DNA from: Bacillus sp. WMMC1349
GTDB lineage: Bacteria; Bacillota; Bacilli; Bacillales; Bacillaceae
Direction of reading: 5' to 3'
NCBI RefSeq assembly: GCF_013155385.1
Contig: NZ_JABJUQ010000006.1
Coordinates: 1-52,500 of the forward strand
Length of the DNA stretch: 52,500 bases
In this document: positions 1 to 7,271 of the stretch, in pieces
Numbering within the stretch: the stretch's first letter is position 1
Layout of the letters: every line of letters begins with the position of its first letter
The notes under the pieces: generated by a model
What the model was told of the DNA's origin: nothing
The model's input: the letters and a program-made list of their open reading frames with translations, nothing else
Database searches by the model: none
Position numbers and translations under genes: made by a program

Positions 1-7
1 TTATGAA

Positions 8-670
8 TTAATCAATCGGCGCACAACTCCATACGTATTTTCCCGTTATTGTAATTCCAGGACATTCAAAAGGATTGGTGCAATCAAAAATAAAAGGTTT
101 TTGTTCAGGATTGTATGAGTCTGGCTCAAGAATAATGCTGTTGTTTGTTTGGTAAAATCTTTTCAGTGTTGTTTCATAACCATTGATACGGACAGCTACA
201 ATATCACCGTTTGCAACTTCTTTAGTTTTAGTATCTATAACAGCATAAAAACCATTAGGCACTATTTTGTTCATGCTATCTCCTTCGATTTTCAAAGATA
301 CGAGGTTTTCCAAACCATACATTTTAATTAATTTATCAGGGATTGGAAGGCTACCTATGATATTGTCATCTGCCCATTTAGGGCAACCTGCAGGAATAGA
401 TCCATATATAGGAACTGTCTCTGTCATCGGAACAATACTACTATGCGTATTTTGTTCGCCCACATTGTCAAAAATCAATTCGGCTGTGCTAACTCCTAGT
501 TTTCTTGCTAGCGTTTCAATTGTACCTGTCTTGGGAGTTCGTTCCCCTCGCTCCCAATACCCTATTGTGACATCAGAAAAGCCAAGTCGCTTTCCGAATT
601 CAGCTTTAGAAAGTCCTAACTCTGTTCTAATCCTTGCTATGTTTTTGGCGAAGTTTATTTTTTTCCCCAT
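8..670 (-). CDS. CI-like phage repressor (XRE HTH + S24 peptidase)
   Basis: This 220-residue protein is the probable lysogeny repressor of the prophage. Residues about 8-65 form an XRE-type helix-turn-helix. Residues about 85-215 are a LexA/CI-like S24 domain, with an Ala94-Gly95 candidate self-cleavage site, Ser132 in the motif EGDSM and Lys170 in TTLKRF as the catalytic pair. All three elements are intact, so RecA-stimulated self-cleavage, and hence SOS induction, is expected from the family. The ATG follows a strong AAGGAGGTG ribosome binding site. It is transcribed away from the Cro-like gene at 833, and the intervening region carries both promoters and the operators. Repressor identity is well supported; which operators it binds is inferred. 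Confidence 0.93.
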   Translation of the reverse strand: MGKKINFAKNIARIRTELGLSKAEFGKRLGFSDVTIGYWERGERTPKTGTIETLARKLGVSTAELIFDNVGEQNTHSSIVPMTETVPIYGSIPAGCPKWADDNIIGSLPIPDKLIKMYGLENLVSLKIEGDSMNKIVPNGFYAVIDTKTKEVANGDIVAVRINGYETTLKRFYQTNNSIILEPDSYNPEQKPFIFDCTNPFECPGITITGKYVWSCAPID

Positions 671-699
671 TTTTTCACCTCCTTGTTATTTATGTTGTT

Positions 700-728
700 A
701 TTATAAAACAAAATGTTAGCTATAGCAA
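700..728 (-). promoter_or_regulatory. Promoter of the CI-like repressor gene
   Basis: Read on the minus strand, TTGCTA (728-723) and TATAAT (705-700) are separated by exactly 17 bases. An operator-like half palindrome (AACAAAATGTTAGC on the plus strand, 707-720) lies inside the spacer, which would let the repressor control its own gene. Confidence 0.7.
707..720. promoter_or_regulatory. Operator-like site O1 (imperfect)
   Basis: AACAAAATGTTAGC shares the core and right arm (AC-AAAAT-GTTAG) with the two better palindromes at 785-803 and 1041-1055. Its left arm is degenerate. It lies between the -35 and -10 of the repressor promoter. Confidence 0.55.
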
Positions 729-779
729 ACATACAGTTAGAAAAAACAACGCAAATATATAAAAATGGTGTAAAAATCG

Positions 780-808
780 TTGACATCTAACAAAATGTTA
801 GATATTAT
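780..808 (+). promoter_or_regulatory. Early rightward promoter (PR-like)
   Basis: A consensus -35 TTGACA (780-785) and a -10 TATTAT (803-808) are separated by 17 bases. The perfect palindrome 785-803 fills the spacer, so a bound repressor would exclude RNA polymerase. The Cro-like gene begins 25 bases downstream. Confidence 0.85.
785..803. promoter_or_regulatory. Operator O2, perfect palindrome
   Basis: ATCTAAC-AAAAT-GTTAGAT is a perfect 7-base inverted repeat around a 5-base centre. It sits inside the early promoter. The same core occurs at 707-720 and 1041-1055, which marks it as the binding site of the divergent HTH regulators. Confidence 0.8.
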
Positions 809-832
809 TAACGTGTGAGGAGGTGAGGTAAA

Positions 833-1078
833 TTGGAATATAAAATTGCAAGAACTCCAAAAGAATGGAGGGCGCGTTTAAATTTAACTCAAGACGATGT
901 AGCTAAAGCCTTAGGTATTCATAGAACTACTTACTCTTCGTGGGAGAGAAATCCGCAAAAGATGGAGATAGAAGAAGGTGTGGCACTAGCTGATGTATTT
1001 GGGTGTGACTTTTCAGAAATCATTTTTTTTAAACTAAAACCTAACAAAATGTTAGATATAGAGAGGGATGTTTCTTAA
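833..1078 (+). CDS. Cro-like XRE HTH regulator
   Basis: An 81-residue, single-domain XRE-type helix-turn-helix protein. The HTH covers residues about 8-60, with the recognition region near TQDDVAKALGIHRTTYSSWER. It starts at TTG after a strong GAGGAGGTGAGG ribosome binding site. It is the first gene of the early rightward operon and diverges from the CI-like repressor, the usual place of a cro gene. A third copy of the operator lies within its last codons at 1041-1055. A Cro-type role is inferred from position and size. Confidence 0.8.
   Translation: MEYKIARTPKEWRARLNLTQDDVAKALGIHRTTYSSWERNPQKMEIEEGVALADVFGCDFSEIIFFKLKPNKMLDIERDVS
1041..1055. promoter_or_regulatory. Operator O3 inside the Cro-like gene
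   Basis: CTAAC-AAAAT-GTTAG is a perfect 5-base inverted repeat with the same centre as O2. It lies in the 3' end of the Cro-like coding sequence, 25-35 bases ahead of the next gene. It may act as a roadblock or as a cooperative site. Confidence 0.65.
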
Positions 1079-1212
1079 TGAAAAAAAACAAATCAGTTGA
1101 ATCAATTGTTCTTAGCGGAAAGTATGCTATTACATTTGTTCAAGAGATAAGACCGAGCATGCATTCAATTATTAAAGAACGAAAGGCAAAACAAAAAAAG
1201 GAGATTTCATAA
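1078..1212 (+). CDS. Small basic early phage protein, unknown function
   Basis: A 44-residue reading frame that starts at an ATG overlapping the Cro-like stop (TAATG). It is lysine-rich at both ends (MKKNKS at the start, KERKAKQKKEIS at the end). An AGAGAGGGATG stretch lies about 10-18 bases upstream and can serve as ribosome binding site. The next frame begins directly after its stop. I do not recognise a family. Confidence 0.5.
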   Translation: MKKNKSVESIVLSGKYAITFVQEIRPSMHSIIKERKAKQKKEIS

Positions 1213-2045
1213 ATGAATGAATTACAAACGATTAATCATAATTTTTGGAGATTTACCATTTTTGGAGATTTACCTGTAATGATAGTGGATGGAGTTGAGT
1301 GGTTTGGAGCAAAGGAAATTGCTAAAGCATTAAGCTTTTCGAAACCACATAATGCAATTCAAAACCATGTTGAGGAAGATGACTCCGCGGTCCACGGAGT
1401 CATCGACAGAATAGGAGAGAAAACAAAAGAAAAAGTTCGTAAATGAATCAGGTTTATACGATTTAATATTTGGAGCTGCAAAACAAGGGAACAATCGAGA
1501 AATTAAAGAGAAGGCAAAAAAATTTAAACGATGGGTAACCTCTGAAGTGCTACCTATAATTAGAAAAACGGGCGGATACGTTAATAAAGGTAACGAAGAA
1601 CAATTCATTAAAAACTATTTTCCTAGTTTCAGTGATGAAGTAAAGCAAGCAATGGTGCTAGATTTGCGAAATCAGAACAATCAACTAAAAAAGCAAATTG
1701 AGCAAAACAAACCTAAAGTTCTGTTTGCGGATAGTGTGTCAGCATCCAGTACATCTATTTTGGTGGGGGAGCTTGCAAAACTATTAAAAACAGAATGGAA
1801 TTGAAACGGGACAGAAACGATTTTCGCATGGTTAAGAGACAACGGATATTTAATAAAGCGAAAAGGGACAGATTACAACATGCCAACTCAAAAGAGCATG
1901 GAAAGTGGATTGTTCGAAATTAAGGAAACATCTATAACACATTCAGATGGTCATATCAGTCATCAGTAAGACACCTAAAGTCACTGGCAAGGGTCAAGTA
2001 TATTTCATCAATAAGTTTCTAACGAAAGAAGAGGCGGTTTCATAA
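1213..2045 (+). pseudogene. Decayed phage antirepressor (BRO-N + KilAC)
   Basis: Frame 1 from ATG 1213 encodes the beginning of a BRO-N domain (motif VEWFGAKEIAKALSFSKP) and stops at 1446. The domain resumes in the +1 frame from about 1436 with FVNESGLYDLIFG and KKFKRWVTSEVLP, and runs to 1804. A KilAC-like C-terminal part (ELAKLL, AWLRDNGYLIKRKGTDYNMPTQ) continues in another frame. It shifts again near 1950, where GKGQVYFINKFL appears just before the next gene. At least three or four small indels, several in A or T runs, therefore break one formerly intact antirepressor of about 270 residues. Sequencing error is possible, but the neighbouring genes are intact, which favours real decay. Confidence 0.8.
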
Positions 2046-2701
2046 TGTCAAATCAATTGCAGGTTATAGATGGTATTCAAAAGGAAAAGGTGGATTATTA
2101 TTCGATCTATCGAAAAATATTTTTAAATGAGCTATACGAAGGATTGGCACAATGCGAAAGCCAGGGATCTATTGAAAGAGAGACCCTCAAAAGAGTTGTC
2201 TTTAGTGGTTTAAAAATGATTAATAGTGAGGACATGCCTGAAACATATGAAGACGTACTAACGAGATTTCACATTATTGGCTCTATCAATACAATGATAG
2301 GTTGGTTAACGCCAAGGGAATTGATGCAGATGTTCCCGGTCGAAAAGCATTATGACGGTGATAAATATGAAATGAAAGACTATTTTTACACAATGCGAGT
2401 TATTGAAGAAAAGGGACTAGACAATTGCATTGGAACAGAACGAGAAGTATTTGACTTTATTTCAGATTATCAAAACTCGGATATTACATCATTTATGATC
2501 GAATCGCTATCAACAGTCAGTGCCTTACGAAGAGCAGAAGGACAAAAAGGTTTGTTAGAAGAGTTTGCTGAGGAAAAGGGGATTGATACTTACACAATGG
2601 GGACTGATCACAGAGGAAAGCAAGTATTGGTTAACAATACAACTGGTGAAGTGCAGAGAGTGATAAAGAAGCGTCCGAGATATATACAGCCAGTAGATTA
2701 G
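2045..2701 (+). CDS. Phage early protein, unknown function
   Basis: A 218-residue soluble, mostly helical and acidic protein. The N-terminal half contains SIYRKIFLNELYEGL and a region centred on IGWLTPRELMQMFP. The C-terminus is basic (VIKKRPRYIQPVD). The start ATG overlaps the stop of the antirepressor remnant (TAATG). The ribosome binding site is weak (AGAGGCGG), so translation may once have been coupled to the antirepressor. No catalytic motif or family was recognised. It is an intact, well-formed phage gene. Confidence 0.75.
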   Translation: MSNQLQVIDGIQKEKVDYYSIYRKIFLNELYEGLAQCESQGSIERETLKRVVFSGLKMINSEDMPETYEDVLTRFHIIGSINTMIGWLTPRELMQMFPVEKHYDGDKYEMKDYFYTMRVIEEKGLDNCIGTEREVFDFISDYQNSDITSFMIESLSTVSALRRAEGQKGLLEEFAEEKGIDTYTMGTDHRGKQVLVNNTTGEVQRVIKKRPRYIQPVD

Positions 2702-2735
2702 GTCATTACTGACCAACTAAAAGGAGGTGGGTAAA

Positions 2736-2825
2736 GTGAAGATCAAAACAAAAGAATGGCTTGCTCTAAGCGAGGCAGAACGTTTTATGAAGATTTATCA
2801 GGCTTTTGTGAAGAAGCATATCTAA
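2736..2825 (+). CDS. Very small phage protein, 29 residues
   Basis: GTG start with an excellent AAAGGAGGTGG ribosome binding site. It encodes 29 residues, beginning MKIKTKEWLALSEAERF. The strong ribosome binding site is the main reason to accept it. Function unknown. Confidence 0.5.
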   Translation: MKIKTKEWLALSEAERFMKIYQAFVKKHI

Positions 2826-2846
2826 AAGTTAAAGGAGAGAGAATAA

Positions 2847-3095
2847 ATGGCTAATATGAAATATCAAATGCCAGTTACATTAGAAAAAGGTAAGGCCTGG
2901 GCAGCTGTCTGGATTAAAGGGTTTGAAATAAAAAATAGAAATGCTTTTTCCATGGGTGATGCTAAAGAAAGCCAGCTCAATCTTGAACTGACTTTTAACA
3001 GTAATGATTATTCTACAGAAAAATATACACAGTTTATAAATGATCTTATTAGATTTCTTAATGAGCATGGTTGGACTGAAGGAAAACAATATTAA
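2847..3095 (+). CDS. Phage hypothetical protein
   Basis: An 82-residue protein with an ATG preceded by AAAGGAGAG. It contains an aromatic N-terminal part (GKAWAAVWIKGFEIKNRNAF) and a helical end (QFINDLIRFLNEHGW), consistent with a small alpha/beta fold. Its 3' end overlaps the convergent DUF2513-like gene by 4 bases. No family recognised. Confidence 0.65.
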   Translation: MANMKYQMPVTLEKGKAWAAVWIKGFEIKNRNAFSMGDAKESQLNLELTFNSNDYSTEKYTQFINDLIRFLNEHGWTEGKQY

Positions 3096-3472
3096 TTTAA
3101 ACCGAGCCTTTGTTTTAAATAATCTTGTGCAATTCCAGCCATTAACGACACTGAAATACTTGCAAGACCTTTTGTTTTTTCTTTAGTAGCTTCCCATATT
3201 GATGTCTCTCTTATGTTATCAAGAAATACATGGCCATCCCAGGTCAAATGACCTAGGATTAAGCCACTTAGTGAATCATCAGATCGTATTGCTTTACCTT
3301 CGATAAAATTGGCATCAATTAGCTTTAAAATAGCGTAAAACGAGGTTTCTTCTCCAAACTTTTGAACGGTTTGAAGTTCTCTTACCTCGCTAGTATTTAG
3401 CTGGTCGTTCAATGTAAGTTTTTCTTCTAATTCAAGAAGGATTTCTCTTACACAATCGTGATCAAGTTTCAT
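3092..3472 (-). CDS. DUF2513-like phage protein
   Basis: A 126-residue protein beginning MKLDHDCVREILLELEE, the typical opening of the DUF2513 family found in many Bacillus and Lactobacillales prophages. The middle motif LTWDGHVFLDNIRE and the terminal segment with small residues (ASISVSLMAGIAQDYLKQ) also fit. It is encoded against the direction of all surrounding early genes, so it could be expressed during lysogeny. The biochemical role of the family is not known to me. Confidence 0.75.
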   Translation of the reverse strand: MKLDHDCVREILLELEEKLTLNDQLNTSEVRELQTVQKFGEETSFYAILKLIDANFIEGKAIRSDDSLSGLILGHLTWDGHVFLDNIRETSIWEATKEKTKGLASISVSLMAGIAQDYLKQRLGLN

Positions 3473-3522
3473 AGTTTCACCCCCTATCTTACAGGAACAT
3501 TATACCAAAGAGGAGGATAAGC

Positions 3523-3792
3523 ATGAATTTAAATCGATTTCTAAAGTCTGATCAGGAAAGAGCTGAAAGGCTAATCAAATCAATGGATTTTCTAATCACT
3601 GAACTGTTACCAGATGCTATTGAGGACGGAGATTATGAAGGGTGTATTGAAATAGCAGGGTCGATGATTGCCCATTGTAAGGATCTTAAACGGATGGAGC
3701 ATCCAGAACAAGTTGTTCAGCTGCATGAAATAGCGTCCCAACTCTTAAGTAAAGGGATAGACGTTTCAACTGTAAGGAGGGCGTATCAATGA
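3523..3792 (+). CDS. Phage hypothetical protein
   Basis: An 89-residue, acidic, all-helical protein with a strong AGAGGAGGA ribosome binding site. The sequence has regularly spaced hydrophobic residues (MDFLITELLPDAIEDGDYEGCIEIAGSM) but no recognised motif. Its stop overlaps the next small gene by ATGA, so the two are translationally coupled. Confidence 0.65.
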   Translation: MNLNRFLKSDQERAERLIKSMDFLITELLPDAIEDGDYEGCIEIAGSMIAHCKDLKRMEHPEQVVQLHEIASQLLSKGIDVSTVRRAYQ

Positions 3793-3893
3793 ATATCGAG
3801 CATCCAATCATTACAGAAATCAACCGTTACGGTTATCCGTTGGAATATTTGAAGTATGAAAAAGAGAAAGACAACGAAGAGGAAGACAATTAA
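3789..3893 (+). CDS. Small phage protein with HP-x(8)-GYP motif
   Basis: A 34-residue frame overlapping the preceding stop by ATGA. It begins MNIEHPIITEINRYGYP and ends in an acidic tail (EKEKDNEEEDN). Similar short proteins carrying an HP...GYP segment occur in early regions of Bacillus prophages and may belong to the Yqai group, but that assignment is from memory and weak. Confidence 0.55.
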   Translation: MNIEHPIITEINRYGYPLEYLKYEKEKDNEEEDN

Positions 3894-3894
3894 A

Positions 3895-3920
3895 AAAGTT
3901 CACTCTGCCAAGTGAACTTT
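3895..3920. other. Perfect 10-bp hairpin between early genes
   Basis: AAAGTTCACT and AGTGAACTTT flank the loop CTGCCA. No T run follows directly (the next T run is about ten bases further on), so this is not a clear terminator. It may be an RNA processing or attenuation hairpin. Confidence 0.5.
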
Positions 3921-3997
3921 AGGGAAGTGATTTTTTAAGAAAGAATATTTAAAGCATATCGAATATTTTTTGAAAAATCAAGGGAGGAAACAAATTA

Positions 3998-4579
3998 ATG
4001 AGTAGTCTTCCAGAAACAGAACAAGTGTTAATCGATCAGGTCGAAGAAGAGGAAAAGGATTATGAAGTGTTTGAGGTGACTGACCTAGAATCAGCAGCCG
4101 AAGCACAACGGCGCATCACTTACTTTAAAGGGAAACAATCAGAAATAGATGCAGTGGCTGAAAAGCAGCTTGAACGCCTCAGAACTCAAATTGAACGGGT
4201 TGAGTTTTGGCGTGATGAGTCTAAAAAACCATATGTCGAGCGTGAAAACTTCTATATCCATAGACTAGAGCGATACATGCGGGAAGAAGTCAGAAGGCAG
4301 ATTGAAAGTGGCAAAAAGCCATATAAGTCAATCAATCTACCGTATGGAAAAATTAAGCTTACCAAGCAGCAGCCGGAATATCAACGTAATGAAACCGACT
4401 TGTTGAAATACGCGGAAACAAAAGGGTTAGTCAAAATTAAAAAAGACGTTGATTGGGCATCCATTAAAAAGAAATCTTCAGTTTTCGGGGACAAGCTAAT
4501 AGACGCAGATGGCGAGATTATTTCAGGTGTGACAGTGGTTGATAGGGAAGATAAATTCACAGTCGAGGTGAACGAATAA
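3998..4579 (+). CDS. Gam-like host-nuclease inhibitor
   Basis: A 193-residue protein matching the host-nuclease inhibitor Gam family. It has a long helical, charged N-terminal half (AEAQRRITYFKGKQSEIDAV, then RLRTQIERVEFWRDESKKPY). A smaller C-terminal part includes SINLPYGKIKLTKQQPEY and a WASIKK segment. Family members bind DNA ends and protect linear DNA from RecBCD/AddAB-type nucleases. It follows a strong AGGGAGGAAA ribosome binding site. It overlaps the ERF recombinase start by TAATG, as expected for a phage recombination module. Confidence 0.82.
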   Translation: MSSLPETEQVLIDQVEEEEKDYEVFEVTDLESAAEAQRRITYFKGKQSEIDAVAEKQLERLRTQIERVEFWRDESKKPYVERENFYIHRLERYMREEVRRQIESGKKPYKSINLPYGKIKLTKQQPEYQRNETDLLKYAETKGLVKIKKDVDWASIKKKSSVFGDKLIDADGEIISGVTVVDREDKFTVEVNE

Positions 4580-5238
4580 TGAATATTTATCAAAAGCTGA
4601 TCGAGGTCAGAAAGGCGATCCCGTATCTCCAAAAAGAAAACAAAGGAAACCAGTACGAATATGTCGGATCAAGTCAGGTTTTAGGCGCTATCAGAGATGA
4701 ATTAGACAAACAAACGCTTTTACTGATTCCGAAAATTGTAGACAAACGCATCTTAACAGAAACAGTTGAAAGTAAAGATAAGTACGGCAATCAGAAAAAG
4801 AAAACGACATATTTCACAGAATTAGACCTTGAATTTATTTGGGTGAATGCAGAAAATCCCGAAGAAACGTTGACTGTCCCTTTTTATGCACAGGGTGTTG
4901 ATATAGCAGGAGAAAAGGGAGTCGGTAAGGCTTTGACATACGCTGAAAAATATTTTCTTTTGAAACAATTCAACATTCCGACAGATAAAGACGATCCAGA
5001 CGCATTTCAACAAAAAGTAGAAGCGACAAAACCACCTGAAATGATCACACAGGAGCAAAAGGATGAAATTCAATCCCTTGCTCAACATTATATTGAATTG
5101 CGTGGACAAGGCGATGTGAAGACCGTTATAACAGCTCTTGACATCAAAGATATTAACAAAATCAATAAAGGGCAAGCTGACCATTGTATCTATCTACTTA
5201 AAAGATGGGTGGCTAAAGCAGAGAAAGAATTAGCATAA
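4579..5238 (+). CDS. ERF-family single-strand annealing protein
   Basis: A 219-residue member of the ERF superfamily of phage recombinases. The N-terminal core shows IYQKLIEVRKAIPYLQKEN, YEYVGSSQVLGAIRDELDK and the family segment GVDIAGEKGVGKALTYAEKYFLLKQFNIPT. The C-terminus is a variable helical tail. ERF proteins anneal complementary single strands and can circularise or recombine phage DNA. The gene is coupled to the upstream Gam-like gene and precedes the replication initiator, so the three form a DNA-protection, annealing and replication cluster. Confidence 0.9.
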   Translation: MNIYQKLIEVRKAIPYLQKENKGNQYEYVGSSQVLGAIRDELDKQTLLLIPKIVDKRILTETVESKDKYGNQKKKTTYFTELDLEFIWVNAENPEETLTVPFYAQGVDIAGEKGVGKALTYAEKYFLLKQFNIPTDKDDPDAFQQKVEATKPPEMITQEQKDEIQSLAQHYIELRGQGDVKTVITALDIKDINKINKGQADHCIYLLKRWVAKAEKELA

Positions 5239-5253
5239 CAAGAGGGTGATTTT

Positions 5254-6117
5254 ATGGGCGGAGCGTTCCAAACAAGTAGAGACATTTTTACAAGCGATAT
5301 ATGGCAAAACCCAGTCGAATTCCGTCTATTCTTCTTTATTTATGGAAATGCAGTTTTTTCGGAAGAGGGGCAACGAAAAGGCGATGTTTTGGTGAAGCGC
5401 GGTCAATTTTTAAGATCATATCGAAATTTACAAAAAGACTTGCAGTATATCGAAAATAGATCGGTCAAACAGTATTCACTTTCGAGGATCAAAAGGGCGG
5501 TTGATCGACTGATTAAAGAAAATCGTTTGAAAATCGAGGACACCGAACTTGGAACGCTCTTCACTGTCGTAAATTATGAGGTATATCAGGGGTTAGAGAA
5601 CTACAAAAAAGGCAACTTGGAACGGAGAGAGAACGCAGATGGAACGGAGACGGAACGCAGATGGAACAATAATAAGAATGTAAAGAAGGTAAAGAAGGAA
5701 AATAATAATAATAATAAACGTTTGGTTTTTGATGAAAAACAAATGCAGCTGGCTGAATTGCTTTGGAAACATGTCCATATAAACGCCCCTGACATGAAAC
5801 AACCAAACCTTGATAAATGGGCTAATACAATTCGACTGATGATGGAACGTGACGGACGCACAGGAAAAGATATTCAAGAAGTGATCTTGTGGTCTACTAA
5901 ACACGAATTCTGGTACAAAAATATTTTAAGTGCTGATAAATTGCGAAAACAATATGCCAGATTAGTAGTTCAGAAGAATGAAGAAGAAAGAAGGGGAACG
6001 AGAAATGGCAACCAACAACCGTACGGACAAAGCTATGGAGAAAATACTGAAGAAGCTTCAGGAAAGGTCAGCTCAATCTTTGGTGGAAGAGTCGGACGCC
6101 TTAGAAAAAAAGGGTGA
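5254..6117 (+). CDS. Phage replication initiator (DnaD-like organiser)
   Basis: A 287-residue protein with an N-terminal winged-helix-like part (ARLFF-type segment FRLFFFIYGNAV, VKRGQFLRSYRNLQKDLQY, SRIKRAVDRLIKENRLKI). A low-complexity linker at residues about 125-155 contains an Asn run. The C-terminal helical domain (LDKWANTIRLMMERDGRTGKD, WSTKHEFWYKNIL) resembles DnaD-type modules. The layout matches phage replisome organisers that bind the origin and recruit the helicase loader encoded immediately downstream. The linker is encoded by an array of 11-base repeats followed by an AT-rich tract, a likely origin inside the gene. It overlaps the loader gene by 113 bases. Confidence 0.8.
   Translation: MGGAFQTSRDIFTSDIWQNPVEFRLFFFIYGNAVFSEEGQRKGDVLVKRGQFLRSYRNLQKDLQYIENRSVKQYSLSRIKRAVDRLIKENRLKIEDTELGTLFTVVNYEVYQGLENYKKGNLERRENADGTETERRWNNNKNVKKVKKENNNNNKRLVFDEKQMQLAELLWKHVHINAPDMKQPNLDKWANTIRLMMERDGRTGKDIQEVILWSTKHEFWYKNILSADKLRKQYARLVVQKNEEERRGTRNGNQQPYGQSYGENTEEASGKVSSIFGGRVGRLRKKG
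5618..5722. other. Candidate phage replication origin (iterons + AT-rich tract)
   Basis: Four tandem 11-base units and a partial fifth occupy 5618-5672: TGGAACGGAGA, GAGAACGCAGA, TGGAACGGAGA, CGGAACGCAGA, TGGAACAATAA. The 11-base period is not a multiple of three, so protein repetition does not explain it. A tract almost free of C follows, with AAT triplets up to about 5720, and could serve as the unwinding element. Origins inside initiator genes are established for several temperate phages; here it is inferred. Confidence 0.6.
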
Positions 6118-6823
6118 ATATGACTGTCCCACTTGTAAGGATGAATTGGGTTATCTAGAAAACAGGGACGGCATTGAGGTGTGGGTACGCTGTAAATGTG
6201 TTGAGTGGCGTCGAATTAGGAAATTAATGAATTCTAGTGACATAACTGCAGAGTTTGAGAAATTACAATTCAAGAATTTTGTTACGGAAGGGAAACACGG
6301 TCTGATCGTTGATGCTTACGATTGCGCTGTTGATTACTATAAGAATTTCGACAGTATCAAGGATAAACGTAAAAACAGCATTGCCCTTTTGGGACAGCCA
6401 GGATCAGGAAAGACACATTTACTTACAGCCATATCAAATAAATTAATCAAATCGAAAAACGTGCCAGTTCAATACTTTCCATATGTCGAGGGCTTCAATG
6501 ATCTGAAAGATGATTTTGAAAAATTGGAAGAGAAGCTACGGCGAATGAAAGAGGTTGATGTCCTTTTTATAGACGATCTATTTAAGCCTCTGAAGGGTAA
6601 ACCTAGGGCAACTGATTGGCAGGTGGAACAGACATATTCAGTCATCAATTATCGTTATCTCAATCATAAGCCGATTCTCATTTCAAGTGAATTGGATATT
6701 GAGCAGCTTGTACAAATAGACGAAGCACTCGGCACACGGATTTATGAAATGTGTGAGAACTATATAGTCATCATCAAGGGTGACCGGATGAAATTAAATC
6801 ATAGATTAGGAGCTTGGAAATGA
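6005..6823 (+). CDS. DnaC/DnaI-like helicase loader ATPase
   Basis: A 272-residue AAA+ loader. After a helical N-terminus it has a four-cysteine zinc-binding element (CPTC near residue 41 and CKC about 20 residues later). It then has Walker A GQPGSGKT (about residue 137) and Walker B VDVLFIDDLF. The C-terminal part (GTRIYEMCENYIVI, DRMKLNHRLG) is typical of phage DnaC-like proteins. I place the start at ATG 6005 because AAGGGGAAC lies just upstream; an in-frame ATG at 5978 would add nine residues. It overlaps the initiator gene out of frame. It should load the host replicative helicase at the phage origin. Confidence 0.9.
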   Translation: MATNNRTDKAMEKILKKLQERSAQSLVEESDALEKKGEYDCPTCKDELGYLENRDGIEVWVRCKCVEWRRIRKLMNSSDITAEFEKLQFKNFVTEGKHGLIVDAYDCAVDYYKNFDSIKDKRKNSIALLGQPGSGKTHLLTAISNKLIKSKNVPVQYFPYVEGFNDLKDDFEKLEEKLRRMKEVDVLFIDDLFKPLKGKPRATDWQVEQTYSVINYRYLNHKPILISSELDIEQLVQIDEALGTRIYEMCENYIVIIKGDRMKLNHRLGAWK

Positions 6824-6969
6824 AAAACTATCAAATCATTCCATTGATGCCGGGAGTTTACGAATTGTCGCCAAGGAAGACAGGGAAAGGCAAAGACCTG
6901 ACACCAGTTATCAAAATGCTAGAAGAGAAAATGCGCGAAATGGAAAAAGCGATAAAGGAGAGCGCCTAA
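6820..6969 (+). CDS. Small phage protein with helical tail
   Basis: A 49-residue frame starting at an ATGA overlap with the loader stop. A short N-terminal segment (NYQIIPLMPGVYELSP) precedes an amphipathic helix (VIKMLEEKMREMEKAIKE). It is coupled at both ends and looks genuine. Function unknown. Confidence 0.6.
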   Translation: MKNYQIIPLMPGVYELSPRKTGKGKDLTPVIKMLEEKMREMEKAIKESA

Positions 6970-7178
6970 TGGGTGTTTATATCATGCTTGATCATTGTAA
7001 TTTTGATTGGAAGCCGGACGAAGTGGATGAAGTTGAATCTTACTGGCAGGGCGGTTTACCCATTGAAAGAATTGCAAAAATCGTTAAACGACCAGTGAAA
7101 GAAGTCTTTCTCTTACTCTATGACCGTGCGGAGTTGGGGCATATCAGGGAAAGAGAAGGCGGGATATTCGGTGCTTGA
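6969..7178 (+). CDS. Small phage protein with HTH-like fold
   Basis: A 69-residue protein whose ATG overlaps the previous stop (TAATG). The central part (EVESYWQGGLPIERIAKIVKR, then PVKEVFLLLYDRAELGHI) reads like a helix-turn-helix and resembles short DNA-binding proteins common in early regions of Bacillus prophages. Start at the first ATG is favoured by the overlap; MLDHCNFDW five residues on is an alternative. Confidence 0.65.
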   Translation: MGVYIMLDHCNFDWKPDEVDEVESYWQGGLPIERIAKIVKRPVKEVFLLLYDRAELGHIREREGGIFGA

Positions 7179-7266
7179 GCAAATAAAAGCTGCATTTGAG
7201 ATCTTATTTCTGGCCGGATACAGAGAAAAACAGATTAAGCAATGGATACATGATGACGGGAGGTAA
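7171..7266 (+). CDS. Very small phage protein, 31 residues
   Basis: GTG start overlapping the preceding gene by 8 bases, with GAAGGCGGG upstream as ribosome binding site. It encodes 31 residues containing AAFEILFLAGYREKQIKQWI, a single helical unit. Function unknown. Confidence 0.45.
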   Translation: MLEQIKAAFEILFLAGYREKQIKQWIHDDGR

Positions 7267-7271
7267 GGAGA

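Noticed and set aside
3895..3920. Intrinsic terminator in the early operon
   Set aside because: The stem is perfect but no T run follows directly.
5695..5722. Simple AAT microsatellite as a feature of its own
   Set aside because: It lies inside the initiator linker next to the 11-base repeats and is better read as part of the candidate origin.
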